From NCBI GenBank assembly GCA_033557675.1, contig JAWQRM010000574.1, forward strand, positions 1 through 21,362: a DNA stretch of 21,362 nucleotides, in the 5' to 3' direction. Under the pieces are notes generated by a model that saw only the letters and a program-made list of their open reading frames with translations, did no database searches and was not told the origin of the DNA. The stretch is from Coptodactyla brooksi (taxonomy: Eukaryota > Arthropoda > Insecta > Coleoptera > Scarabaeidae). A program made the translations under genes and the position numbers. Positions 1 through 10,397 of the stretch are shown piece by piece (positions within the stretch are counted from its first letter, which is position 1; each line of letters begins with the position of its first letter).

Positions 1-440
1 AAATTGCCCTGTAGTAGCCCTGATGCAACAAGAAGAGACACGTGGTGATATCGTTGAACATTCTATATAGAGGAGACTGTGTGAGTTGGATTTAATCGTG
101 GACGACGTCCTTTCGACAATTTGTCGGATTTATCTATAAGAATCATCGATAACGTTGGACCATCTAAGTTCTGAAGGTCTAATTTCTGCGTTTTTCCTTA
201 TGTCCTCTTTGCATTATCTTTATCTGGTGTCCAAACGCCATTTCTGACGTGTGGGGGCGACCGTATTTTGTTTATCATACGTTGGTAGTTGTCGCTTCTC
301 TTGTCCTCCTATAAAAGCGAGGTTTTCTTCCTGGAAGTCCTCTTTTCCACGTCAGACACGTAAGTGTGGAATTGGCTGATGCTGTCGTTGAATATTCTAT
401 GTAGAGGAGACTGTGTGAGTTGGATTTAATCGTGGACGAC
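1..440 (-). repeat. Family A repeat, two core motifs, cut by window start
   Basis: Read on the minus strand, this block carries the family core CACACAGTCTCCTCTATATA twice (60-83 and 394-417, period about 334 bp). It also has the family landmarks ATTCTTATAGATAAATCCGA, GGACGTCGTCCACGATTAAA and CACACTTACGTGTCTGACGT. The same landmarks recur in plus orientation at 14100-14640, 15577-16386 and 19346-20155. Bases 1-60 are the reverse complement of 15812-15871 with two mismatches, so this copy and the 15.6-kb copy are close sisters in opposite orientation. I see no coding capacity. The family is unnamed here and its class is unknown. Confidence 0.85.
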
Positions 441-465
441 GTCTCTTATCAAAACTACTTTTATT

Positions 466-790
466 TACCGGTTACAGGTGGATTACAAATACAGGGTACC
501 CCGGTACGAAAACGTGGCGCTCACTCAATACCTCTAGTTTTTAGACCTACCCCTTTCACCACTGTGCGGGTCGGTGCCCAGGTTTGCCCTGTGTAATCCA
601 GAGTTCGTCGTCCTCCAAGGGAAATTTTGTATTAGTGCTAGTGTATCGGTGGAGGTACGGGTGTTCCGGCACCTCCTACCTACGAGAAAAAATACCTCTA
701 GACCTAGTTCGTCGTCTTACAAGGGAGGGAGTTTTGTATTAGTGTTAATGTATTGGTATAGTGTTAATGTATTCGTTGCAAAACCTGCTT
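466..790 (+). repeat. Family C repeat, copy 1, with a partial internal duplication
   Basis: It starts with GGTTACAGGTGGATTACAAA, which also appears reverse-complemented near 13723-13752. It continues through GTGGCGC (514-520), CACCACTGTGCGGGTCGG (557-574) and CCTGTGTAATCCAGAGTTCG. A GC-rich hairpin follows at 648-680. After about 690 a second, degraded copy of the segment TTCGTCGTCCTCCAAGGG appears (about 708-760), so the element is partly duplicated. Short open frames here are incidental. Confidence 0.75.
648..680 (+). repeat. Hairpin in family C copy 1
   Basis: Left arm GGTGGAGGT (648-656), 14-nt loop (657-670), right arm ACCTCCTACC (671-680) with one bulged T. It corresponds to the hairpins at 3252-3283 and in the minus-strand copy near 13570-13608. 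Confidence 0.6.
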
Positions 791-1904
791 GTTTCGCCTG
801 ATCCCTGTTGATTTGTTTATGACATCCTTACTCTGCAGTTGTTTTAAATAAAGCGAACGTTCATACTTTACAAGCGATTCTATTAGATCGTTTGAGGGAG
901 AACAAAGCGTCCCGTTGAACAGGCACTTTGTATGAGGTCCACGTAGCGAGATATAAGGGGTGATTAAAGAAGTTGGAAGGGGCGCCAACGTGCTGAAGTA
1001 AATGATTTATCCGTCGTAGGGAGTTATATTAATCGGGAGATTTGTCACTGTTGAAACTGGGGCAGAACTCGCCGCGTTGAATGCAGATGGTTCAGAAAGC
1101 GGTCCCGGATTTCAAATGATATCGGACTCCCGGCAAATTGCGATACTTTTTTTTTGTACGAAAATATGGGGGTTGACTCTAATCAGGGTCGCCGGAGACG
1201 TAGTTTCCGGGGAATAACGTTAACGCCATCTAACAATTCTAATTTCGCGAAATTACCAACCGTACCATGGCGGGTTAACTATGGCGGCGCGTTGCCGAAG
1301 GGTATCACTTAGTTTAATTAAATCCGGCGATCCCGCTCCGCGTGGTCTCGACCCATCTTGAAGCGCTGGCGGCCCTTCTCCTTTAAAATTTACACCCTCT
1401 CTTCAAAACTGGCACGCACGCGTCGCGAAAACTAGTCCGAACCGAGTTTATCTCGACTTCAGCTCGGCTGCAGTTGAAATTTGCTGCCCGGCGACGTCCC
1501 CAACTTCAGACTTGTCCGAAAGTTGAAGTTAGACGAGTAGGTGTTATTTATTTTACCAGGAGGGGGGCGGCCCTGAATGAGTTATAAATTTAATTTCGCG
1601 TTCAAATAATATGGGAAACTTGCGTAGTTATGCAAGTGCACCGTGCGGGATGACGCTAATATTTTACTTTACTTAAGCAGATCTTCCAGCCAGACAAAGG
1701 AGTGCTTCCCCGCGCGGTGATTAAGTGAAACTATAGTTGCATTCACTACCGGCACATCCTTGTTCATTGTCTGTTGGCGTACCGAACGATAGTTAACTGT
1801 AATAGCAGGCTGTACTATGAGTGTTCGAATTGTTCACTCATTTGTAGATATTTCCTGCTTGGATACTCTTTCGAGTTAGCGTTTTTTCGCGCCGACATCT
1901 GTTG
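791..1904. other. Single-copy region with no gene recognised
   Basis: A mixed AT-rich and CpG-containing stretch. GC-rich patches occur around 1060-1220 and 1260-1510. No frame longer than about 75 codons is present, none resembles a known protein, and no RNA gene was recognised. It could be intergenic or intronic. Confidence 0.6.
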
Positions 1905-2530
1905 TCTGTGTTTCGAACTAGAGTTTCTTACCCATCGTTGTTTTCGTTTTGATAGCTTCTTGTCTTCTTTCGGGAAAAATTAGTTTCTCTAGAGTGGCAA
2001 CTGTATTTCCTGCCTCCCGGGATATATATATATATATATATATATATACAGGAACTTCCTTTGAAAGACTCTCTTTCCTGCATCAGACACCGCAGTGTGC
2101 TTTTGTTGCTGCTGTCATCAGTCAGGAAGGTGAAGACTGCGTAAGCGGGAATTTTATGAAGGTAGACGCTTCCGTACGCTTTGGTTGCGGATTATGCCCG
2201 TCGTGTACTTTGGGTTTTTATTTGCAGGTTAATTTCTCGCGGTTTTCTCTTTTGATTTGAATGATCTTCTTATCCGTGGTTGTTTTCCTTTTGGTAGCTT
2301 CTTGTCTTCTTTTGTCTTGTGGAAATTTGATGACCCCTTTCTTTCGGGGAAGATTACTTTCACTGGAGTGGTAATTGGACACCGTAGTGTGCTTTTGTTG
2401 TTGCTGTCATCACTCAGGATGATGAAGACTGCGTAAGCGGGATTTCTATGAAGGTAGGCGCTTCTGTGCGCTTTGGTTGCGGATTATTCCTTTCGCGTAC
2501 TTCGAGTTTTTGGAACGTTCGCCATAGATT
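1905..2530 (+). repeat. Family D repeat, tandem pair
   Basis: Two copies lie head to tail. Each has TAGCTTCTTGTCTTCTTT (from about 1953 and 2295), then CACCG(C/T)AGTGTGCTTTTGTTG (2088 and 2380), then GAAGACTGCGTAAGCGGGA and CGCTTTGGTTGCGGATTAT. The offset is about 342 bp on the left and 292 bp on the right, because the copies differ by internal indels. The first copy also holds an AT microsatellite. A third copy is at 11740-11960. The 103-codon frame at 1949-2260 runs through the repeat and has no protein-like character. Confidence 0.8.
2022..2048. repeat. AT dinucleotide microsatellite
   Basis: Twenty-seven uninterrupted alternating A/T bases inside the first family D copy. The second D copy lacks it. 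Confidence 0.97.
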
Positions 2531-3110
2531 GGTTGAGGATTTGGTATGTGGATATTTTCTTGTTAAGTCTGTTTGGGAGCACCTCCATTTTAGAGCCCAT
2601 TTTGTTCTGAAGCCTTGACTTTGTTAATTTGTACTTACCTTATTATTGTAACTTTGTAAGCCTATTATTGGCTGATCTTCAATCTTTTATTATTTTTGGT
2701 AACAATCGTAACATCACTTTTATTGTATCATGTTATAACGTTCAATTTTTGGTTTACCGTTGCTGTAAAATAACGAAATTGATTACTCCGATTGGTAAAC
2801 TCATTCACTTGGTCACTTGCTCGTGTGTTATGAGACATTTAGGTGATGCTTTGCCTGCAAAACAACATACCTTTTACTTGTTTACATATATTGATATTTG
2901 TTTTGTTAGACATTACCGCTAGGGTAATCTTATTTTGGAATCGCATTTAAAGGAAGGTTACTTTTATTATAATTGTTATTAACTTACTTTGATTGTGTAC
3001 ATTTAGATTGTGTACTTTGTTTATATTTTGTTAATATATGTGACTTGTTTTTCTTGGAAGGAGGTATTTTCTTTGTATTCTGTGACGTCTCGCTTTTGTC
3101 GTCGTATAGG
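2531..3110. other. AT-rich region with no gene recognised
   Basis: T-rich on the plus strand, with a single unremarkable 97-codon frame (2629-2922) whose composition only reflects the T bias. No repeat copy, RNA gene or known domain was seen. Confidence 0.55.
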
Positions 3111-3118
3111 TATACAGG

Positions 3119-3300
3119 GTGATCTGGTTTACGAGAATGTGGCTCCTTTTCTCATCTCCTTCATTGAGTGGACCGAGCCTAGCGTTACTCTGTACAGTTC
3201 AAGGTTGTTGTCCTCCAAGGGGAGGAGGCTTTGTGTTAGTGAATTTGTGTAGGTGGAGGATCGGGCGCTCCAGCTCCTCCACCGAAGTAGTGCCACAAAT
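3119..3300 (+). repeat. Family C repeat, copy 2
   Basis: It carries TACGAGAATGTGGCTCC, then TTGTTGTCCTCCAAGGGG and a GTGTTAGTGAATTTGTGTAGG segment matching copy 1 at 611-650. A perfect 9-bp stem ends the shared part. The CTCCACTGT module is damaged here. Confidence 0.7.
3252..3283 (+). repeat. Hairpin in family C copy 2
   Basis: GGTGGAGGA (3252-3260) pairs perfectly with TCCTCCACC (3275-3283) across a 14-nt loop. Relative to copy 1 the innermost pair is A-T instead of T-A. Confidence 0.75.
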
Positions 3301-3449
3301 GGTGATAAGGTAAGACTAAAAACTTAAAAGAAAAACGTGAAAACAATCCTTAATTCCAAAAATACACCTTTCAGCGCCGCAAAGGACGCAAAATATAGAG
3401 GAAACTCACCTGGAGATGGCCGAAATAAGTGTAGATTCAATCCAGAATA

Positions 3450-3705
3450 ACCGTAAAGACAAAAACAACCCAACTAGCAAAACAATACGAAAACTGTCGA
3501 AAAGAGGACCTCCGAGAAAAGGAAAACTCCTTATACAAAACAAAAACAGGATGTAGATGTTGCCAAGCCCAGACAACTGAGTGGCCAAAAAATGTATCCT
3601 AATAAGTTCGGAAATCTAAGGACATGAAATGGTAAAGGAATTGGAGATATTCTTTGCGCACTAAGAAGTAGAAGTAGTGGACAGTACATGAAACTATTAA
3701 AGACG
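3450..3705 (+). repeat. Family E repeat, copy 1
   Basis: TAGATGTTGCCAAGCCCAGA (about 3554) and AAATCTAAGGACATGAAATG (about 3612), followed by AAGAAGTAGAAGTAGTGGAC and ACATGAAACTATTAAAGACG, match the direct copy at 17809-18210. The upstream part (ACAACCCAACTAGCAAAAC) also resembles 17618-17640, but more weakly. Copy 2 has about 220 bp of additional sequence between the two landmark blocks. Confidence 0.7.
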
Positions 3706-3712
3706 ACAGTTC

Positions 3713-3787
3713 TCACTGTTGGTGTCATATTGTTATGTTCTACATTCTCGACCTAATGATTATTTCATCGTGTGACACCAACTGTGA
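3713..3787. repeat. Foldback with 15-bp arms
   Basis: TCACTGTTGGTGTCA (3713-3727) is inverted as TGACACCAACTGTGA (3773-3787), 14 of 15 pairs, around a 45-nt AT-rich centre. It could be a tiny foldback element or a relic of one. Confidence 0.65.
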
Positions 3788-4764
3788 TTCCATCACGTAC
3801 TACAGGAACAAGGAAAGGGAAGGAAACTGTAGTTGGCACAAAATTTAAACTTCGAAAAACGAAAACGTTTACAGTCCTTGTTCAACAGCAAATGATATTG
3901 TCCCTCACCCCACAGCGCATAATCCAAAGTCATTCTATTTTTAACTGGCAATATCTTTTTTAAAGGCTGAACTAATTAGAGTTTAAACCTGCTAACATTC
4001 CGGGAGGTAAATTATAAAATTTTATGCTGATTAAAAAGTTAATATTTATGGAATAGCCCGGAGAATGTTTAATATTCCCATTTCGTAAATATTTACCCGC
4101 AGGATTAACAGTTGATGAATTCTGCATTCTTAAACGGAACCAATTTTCCTCCAGCCTCGCATTTAGCAGGAATTATTGGCGATTGCGAGGGCGATAATTG
4201 CATTGCTTCATCGGGACGCAATTTGGAGATGAGCTGTTTCCGAGTTTATGTTGTTTCTAATTGGCCACACTCACCGAATTTCGCTTAAGCAGCTTAGCAA
4301 CTATTTACAACCCTTTATAAATACATCGTCTATCTCCGGTAGAAGAAATCCCTTGCGATTTTAGTTCGGTAATCTTAAGTTCACCGCAAGCACAGTTATT
4401 AACCCCCGAGTTCCCTAATGCTCCCCCGAAGCGAATGATACACCATTAATATTCGGAGTTTGAATCGACAAATGATGTTTCGGAGTTTCAGATACAAGTT
4501 TATGGTCAAACTATCCCGAACAACGCGACAGAGATTCATTAAGTAAATGCGCGTCGCGCCAGGGCCTCGATGCACATACCGAGGACGATGTCGAATGCGA
4601 AACTGCTCAATTGCGACTAATTAATTAACTAATGCAGCAGCAAACGGTATCAATTCAAACGAACAACGTCTCGGACGCAGTTCTTGGAAATCCTCATTAA
4701 CTTGTAAAATCCAGTTCTCACATTGGTATTTGTTATTATTATCACGAAATGTACTTTCGTTGAC
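3788..4764. other. Single-copy region with no gene recognised
   Basis: AT-rich with scattered CpGs. No frame above 63 codons, no repeat family member and no RNA gene was recognised. Confidence 0.55.
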
Positions 4765-5957
4765 TAAACCCAACCCTTCTCCACTGTTAAATTATCGTAG
4801 ATAATTGTAGAAGGGTTTTTTTCGTTAACACATTCTTGCGCTTTTCCACGATGCGTTGGCACATTTAATAGTCTTTCCAGTAAAAATTTTGTGGCGCGCT
4901 ATAATAAAACTATTCCTTGATTTTATTAGGAACTCAACCCTTCTCCACTGTTGCGGGTCGGTTCGGAAATTACAGCTGGAGATTAAAATTGCATTAGAGA
5001 GGAAAATCATTATCCTATCGAATTAATTGCTTTGTAAATCTAATCGTTTCTTTGTATCAATACAGGTTGCTTGTGGAATTAATTCTTTTCTGAGAACTAA
5101 CATGAGAAAAGTCACTATTTATCCATCGTGTGCTTGTAAGATGTCCTGGCGGTATCTTACGTGAGGTTATCATTTTAAATTATCGTAGACCAGGCTCAGA
5201 GCCTGGTGTGTTGCACACTCTTGATTTTGTTAATATAATTTTAATTTACTTATGTCATTGTACTATTTGTTACTGTTATCAAGATATGTGCTTATATCCT
5301 TTGGAAGGGAGTTTTTCATTGATATATTCTTGTGTTTTTCCATAATGAGTTGGCACATTTGACAGCTTTTCCAGTAAAAACTTCGTGGCGCCCTAGAAAA
5401 CCATTCCTTGATTGTATTAGGAACTCAACCCTTCTCCACTGTTGCGGGTCGGTTCGGAAGTTACAGCTGGAGATTAAAATTGCATTAGAGAGGAAAATCA
5501 TTATCCTATCGAATTAATTGCTTTGTAAATCTAATCGTTTATTTGTATCATTACACGTTGCTTGTGGAATTAACTATTTTCTGAGAACTAACATGAGAAA
5601 AGTCACTATTTATCCATCGTGTGCTTGTAAGATGTCCTGACGGTATCTTACGTGAGGTTATCATCTTAAATTATCGTAGACCAGGCTCAGGGCCTGTTGT
5701 GTTGCACACTTTCTTGATTTTGTTAATATAATTTTTATTTACTTATGTCATTGTACTATTTGTTATTGTTATCAAGATATGTGCTTGTTTCCTTTGGAAG
5801 GGAGTTTTTCGTTGACACATTCTTGCGTTTTTCCACAATGTGTTGGCACATTTGACAGTTTTTCTTGTAAAAATTTCATGGCGCCCTAGAAAACCATTCC
5901 TTGATTGTATTAGGAACTCAACCCTTCTCCACTGTTGCGGGTCGGTTCGGAAATTAC
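4765..5957 (+). repeat. Family B tandem array, plus orientation
   Basis: Two full monomers (4823-5316 and 5317-5809, 494 and 493 bp) and a third cut off at about 5957 lie head to tail. Upstream at 4765-4815 is a collapsed copy in which CAACCCTTCTCCACTGTT is joined directly to TAAATTATCGTAGAT. Each monomer runs from a (C)GTTGACACATTCTTGCG-like start through GTGGCGC and AACTCAACCCTTCTCCACTG to GCGGGTCGGTTCGGAA, then GAATTAATTGCTTTGTAAAT and AGATATGTGCTT. The short frames on both strands repeat with the monomer and are not genes. Confidence 0.92.
5189..5207. repeat. Small perfect hairpin in B monomer 1
   Basis: ACCAGGCT, loop CAG, AGCCTGGT. The stem is partly lost in the second monomer (GGGCCTGTTG). 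A second short dyad, GTAAGAT...ATCTTAC, lies just upstream in the same monomer. Confidence 0.7.
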
Positions 5958-7020
5958 TCCTGAAGAAATTAGACTTATCATGTTTTCTACGGCGGTCAAA
6001 CTACGAATAATGAATACATAACAGTATATATTGACCGTAATATGATGTTTTGCAAATCATACATTTCATTTCACCGAGTTAAAACCATAAAAACACCGTG
6101 TTTACCTTTGAAATCCAATCGATAAACCAGTGGTATCGTTTTATTAGCCATATCAGGAGTAATGGATTTTTTACCGGCGAAACTGGGCGAAGCCGCCGGT
6201 GCAATTTCAATTTATTTAGGATCCTGCGGATTCCCCGTTAGTGTTCCACTATCCGGGGCAGTCGGTAAAGTCGGGCAATGCGCATAGCTCTTTGGGTGGG
6301 AAGCGGCCCGCGATTGCAACATCTGTAGAGCATTTTGTTCTCTCGGCCTCTTCCCTTCGCGTTCGATGAAGTGGAAGTCTAGATAACGAATACACCGGTG
6401 CGGCCCGGACCTGCTTTTATGAATAAGATATATGAACGCCTCCCTTGGCTTTTAGCTGTTTACACAATAAAGTGCGACGTGACGTTTACTGCTGCACCAA
6501 GCCGCCTACTTTTGCAGTATTTTATTGGGGCGGCAGCCGAACAGCCAGGGGGAGTTGATTTTAAAACATTAGTCCGGCGAAAACTCCACCAGGTTAACGT
6601 CATCCGTCGAAAAATAGTATCTGGCACTTTTATACTTTTTATTTTACGATGGTATATCCGTTCTTCTACAATAGAAACATGTTTTCGAGATGATAGTCAT
6701 TTTATTATGGGTTCTAGTGAAATAATACTATAATACGAGGTGCACAACTTCCTTTCTCCATCCTGCGAACGCATCCGAGATTGCTATCCGCTTCCTAATT
6801 CCTCGTGCGGAATCTTAATGCGAGCCTTAAGATGCTGCGCACGTTTTCGCGAAATTTCAATGAGCTGCCATCGATGCGCAAGGAAAACCGAAATGAAATT
6901 ACTATTCGCGTTTCGATCGAATTGCAACAGAAACTTTTAACCCTTAAAACGATACCCCTGTAACACAAATACAAACCTACAGAACACTTCTTCTTGCCCT
7001 CGAACCTCCAGGTCGACCAG

Positions 7021-7042
7021 CTAACAGTGGAGATGGGGTGAG
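7021..7042 (-). repeat. Solitary fragment of the shared B/C module
   Basis: On the minus strand it reads CTCACCCCATCTCCACTGTT, matching the CTCAACCCTTCTCCACTGTT core of family B with few changes. Nothing else of the monomer is recognisable around it. Confidence 0.55.
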
Positions 7043-7363
7043 TTTCAAAAAATAAGCCTGCGTAGCCGTACCCGCCGTTGGCGTACGTGCGATGTCTCAC
7101 TTGTCATTGTGAGGTCCGTGCGGCGACACGTAAAAAATTGCGTTGGCTAAATATTAAGATTGTATGCTAAATATTAAGTATTGCGTTTAGTTGGATTAAA
7201 GAATAAAGTCTAGTTCACTGCTCCAACCTAGAGAACAGCGAAAACGAAACCCCTGCTCAAAATATCCTTTTTAGCCTTGCGGTGGATACAAACCTAATCG
7301 AAAACACACCTTTAGATCTAAATCAGTTCGTAGATGGAAGAGATTCTTTTAGATTTAACCCCC

Positions 7364-7394
7364 CTCTACCACCCCCTGAAGGAGGGTGGCAGAG
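7364..7394. repeat. GC-rich hairpin next to B array
   Basis: CTCTACCACCCCCT (7364-7377) folds on GGAGGGTGGCAGAG (7381-7394) with a 3-nt loop and two mismatches. It abuts the edge of the right-hand B array. Confidence 0.6.
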
Positions 7395-7405
7395 TCCTCC
7401 GAAGA

Positions 7406-8230
7406 GAATTAATTCCACAAGCAACCTGCATTGATATAATTAAACGATTAGATTTACAAAGCAATTAATTCAATAGAATAACGATTTTCCTCTCTAATGC
7501 AATTTGAATCTCCAGCAGTAATTTCCAAACCGACCCGCAACAGTGGAGAAGGGTTGAGTTCCTAATAAAATCAAGGAATAATTTTATAGGGCGCCACGAA
7601 ATTTTTACTGGAAACACTATTAAATGTACCAACGCATCGTGGAAAAGCGCAAGAATGTGTTAACGAAAAACCCCCTTCAAAAGGAAACAAGCACATATCT
7701 TGATAACAATAACAATTAGCACAATGACATAAGTAAATAAAAATTATATTAACAAAATCAAGAAAGTGTGCAACACAACAGTTCCTGAGCCTGGTCTACG
7801 ATAATTTAAAATGGTAACCTCACGTAAGATGCCGCCTGGATATCTTACAAGCACACGATCGATAAATAGTGACTTCTTTTCAGGTTAGTTCTCAGAAAAG
7901 AATTAATTCCACAAGCAACCTATATTGATACAAAGAAACAATTAGATTTGCAAAGCAATTAATTCAATAGAATAATGATTTTCCTCTGTAATGCAATTTT
8001 AATCTCCAGCAGTAAGTTCCGAACCGACCCGCAACAGTGGAGAAGGGTTGGGTTCTTAGTAAAATCAAGGATAATTCAATAGAATAATGATTTTTCTTTC
8101 TAATGCAATTTGAATCTCCAGCAGTAATTTCCAAACCGACCCGCAACAGTGGAGAAGGGTTGAGTTCCTAATAAAATCAAGGAATAGTTTTCTAGGGCGC
8201 CACGAAATTTTTACTGGAAAGACTGTCAAA
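7406..8230 (-). repeat. Family B tandem array, minus orientation
   Basis: This is the same monomer as at 4765-5957, inverted. Three CAGTGGAGAAGGGTTG(A/G)GTT cores occur, near 7540, 8035 and 8150. Reading down the minus strand there is a 5' fragment (8230-8072), then a junction to a nearly complete monomer missing its start (8071-7666), then a second 5' part (7665-7406). The 8071/8072 junction duplicates the ATTCAATAGAATAATGATTTT segment, so the array was rearranged internally. Confidence 0.9.
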
Positions 8231-9251
8231 AGTTACAGATTTTTATTCATTTAGAAAATGGTCGCTGCAAGCCAAGGGCTAACAACGTTCTAAAATTGGA
8301 ACTAATTCGTTCCGCAGGGTATTCTACTTCGTACAGTAATCCTGTTTGTATAATATCAATTGTCAACCGAATTTTCCGCTTTAAACTCTGCCAAAACTTT
8401 CGGATATCCCACTCGCGCAATCCCGCGGGCTGTGTGTTGATTCTGCGTTAGTGCCAGGAGTCCTCGCGGGACTGTTCTCGAAGGCAACAGGATCTCGCAG
8501 GATAATATTTGCTCAACTCGCGCCGTGGGAAAACCTGACTTAAAATAACAGCCTTACCTCCTCACCTGTCGTCCGAGGGCCACACCGCGCCGTAATTTTT
8601 GGGTGAAAACCGAAAGCCCGCGGATTTGCCGAACTATCGGAAACGCTCCGAATCCCGCGAGTTATGGAAATGTTTTCGGTTACTCGCGACGTTCCGTCTC
8701 GGTACGTTTTATGGGTTTCGCCAACTTTAAGTAATTGCGTTCTATGCATCGCTCGGTATTATTACCACCCGAGGAATGGAAACTTTAAGTTTAAAGTTTG
8801 AAGTTATCCGAGGCAGTAAAAAACTCAATCTTAATTAAAAATATGGGAAACTTTTAAATTCTACGATCCATCACGCTTCAGATGTATTATTTAAAAGATT
8901 AACTATTCGAAAAAAAAGGATAGGGGAAACTTAATTGAAATGGTCTCTTCCCATTAATGCAGACCGCCGACGGAATTTATGAGTTTGTCCCCTGGAATGT
9001 AAATAGAAGAAGTAGTAATATCAATTAAGGGACTTAACGAGGTCAATTTATTCGCCGTCCCGAGCTGGAGATTAAAAGCATTCAACAACATTCAATACGC
9101 TTTCTGTGGGGTAAGTTCTTGGGAGTGGTTAGGTCACTCAAAGGACTGTACTGTATATACTGTATAATCTATTGTTTAACACCATAAATTTCATTCGGTT
9201 AATGCTTTTACTTGTCACGATTACTAATTTGTAACGATTTGTAACGATAAT
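8231..9251. other. Single-copy region with no gene recognised
   Basis: It includes a CpG-rich patch at about 8390-8760 and AT-rich sequence after it. The expected left end of the piggyBac element (TTAA plus a CCCCCTCC-like terminus) was sought here and not found. No coding signal was recognised. Confidence 0.5.
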
Positions 9252-10397
9252 TCAGTCTCTATGTTCTGCTTCCACTAGTGGCCAATACAGGGGCTGTTGT
9301 AAGACTTCTGCTAGGAAAACAACCATCTTTTCAGAAAAAGGAAGAGAGCTCGTATCTAGTATGTGTGATATGTCATCTTTGCCAATATATACACAAAAGT
9401 TTCAAGTATATCCTCTATTCAGGTGCACTGGGGCAGAGAGCAAATAATTTTAAATATGATGTTGATTTAAATATGATGTTGTCTTTGGTGTTACAGTTAC
9501 TCGATTACACTAGCTTTAAATACTACGGTTATTACTACTGTAATAGTCAGCATGTCGATGACTCGTTGGTGACCGTCGATAACTAACTATATATATTACT
9601 GTCTCGCGGAAATGAATAGTTGGTATTTATATTGCGCTGGTCAGGGTGACGTTACCATGGCCATGTGAGGAATGTGTAATGTCGTCATAACAATTTTCTG
9701 ATTCCATTTCATCAATTACAAACATGAAATTACAATAATCATTACATTAAACAAGAATGACCTGATTAAATTACATTATATACTGTCGAAAGTGGAGTCG
9801 CCCATTATACAACATAAGCTGTTCATCTATAGCGAACGCAGGACCGGGATCAACAAGATAATGCAATTTTCTTTTACCATTGATATATATATACCCAATC
9901 TTGTGAGCGGAGCCGACTGTTTCATCAGATCTGGAGGTGAAAATCTAATGAATTTCAAAATTGAAAGCAAGCGGTTACGGCTCATCATTGATTTGTGAAA
10001 TACACGAGGACCTGAACATAAAATGTCAGTACTCCAATAGTCTGATAGCTGCGGTAACCTCGCTAGTCCTTGTTTTAGTAAATTCAGTGCTAAGAACACC
10101 ATTATAAGAGGCTTCCATTTTAGTGTTGGTGTTACTTGTTTATAAATGAATTTCAGCTCTTCTATTAATCCTTTCACAATGCTTATTTACACCAGCAGGG
10201 GTTATGAATGACTCAAAACAAACTACAGAATTTTCACTTTCTACCTTTGGACCTTTCATAGTCCAATCGTTCATATTTATACCTTCGATAACTCCATCTT
10301 CATCAGTTATGGAATATACACTTTCCCCTTCACGTTTTTAATCTGAAACTGCATAGCTCCAGTCACTAGCACTCCCACTATCAGAAGTTGAACTCAT
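9252..10397 (-). pseudogene. piggyBac-family transposase pseudogene
   Basis: This is the remnant of a cut-and-paste transposase of the piggyBac (DDE_Tnp_1_7) family, whose members excise and insert at TTAA sites. The ATG at 10397-10395 opens an acidic, Ser-rich N-terminus (MSSTSDSGSASDWSY) with an in-frame TAA at 10340-10338. A shifted frame holds FLALNLL, RLPQLSDYWSTD (DYWSTD at 10042-10025) and MSRNRLLSILKFIRFS, the typical conserved N-terminal block. Another shift gives DPGPAFAIDEQLMLYNGR, which contains the first catalytic Asp (9827-9825), and then HFRQY. After about 330 bases KLFALC (9450-9433) appears in a third frame. GY(T)-stop-NFCVYIGKDD follows, with a TGA at 9404-9402, then LPFSEKMVVFLAEVL. 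The second and third catalytic Asp regions and the Cys-rich C-terminus are not found, so about half of a usual 500-650 residue protein is missing. It cannot encode a working enzyme. Family assignment is firm; subfamily is not. Confidence 0.88.
9451..9779. other. Extra sequence interrupting the transposase pseudogene
   Basis: Family members have only about ten residues between the RQY and K(L/I)F.LC motifs; here 329 bases separate them. The segment has no transposase similarity in any minus-strand frame that I could see. Near its edge lies a 17-bp tandem duplication, TTTAAATATGATGTTG at 9449-9464 and 9466-9481. I found neither clear terminal inverted repeats nor flanking target duplications, so its origin is open. 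Confidence 0.55.

Larger units (their letters stand above)
5958..7405. other. Single-copy spacer between the two opposed B arrays
   Basis: CpG-containing, mostly unique sequence. The longest plus frame (6398-6733, 111 codons) and the minus frame at 6795-7100 look like chance frames: neither shows a recognisable motif. A solitary minus-strand copy of the shared module (CTCACCCCATCTCCACTGTT) is at 7021-7042. A 20-bp direct duplication around GCTAAATATTAAG sits near 7146-7178. Confidence 0.55.

Noticed and set aside
5316..5517. Paired 61-codon frames on both strands repeated in the B monomers
   Set aside because: They recur only because the tandem monomer recurs, they sit on opposite strands of the same sequence, and they have no protein-like features.
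4823..5957. Regularly spaced repeats considered as a CRISPR array
   Set aside because: The monomers are about 493 bp and contiguous, with no short repeats and unique spacers, in a eukaryotic setting.
6398..6733. 111-codon plus-strand open frame between the B arrays
   Set aside because: No recognisable motif, no splice or promoter context, and a length that chance allows.
9278..9586. 102-codon plus-strand open frame
   Set aside because: It is antisense to the piggyBac pseudogene and its extra segment; the minus strand explains it.
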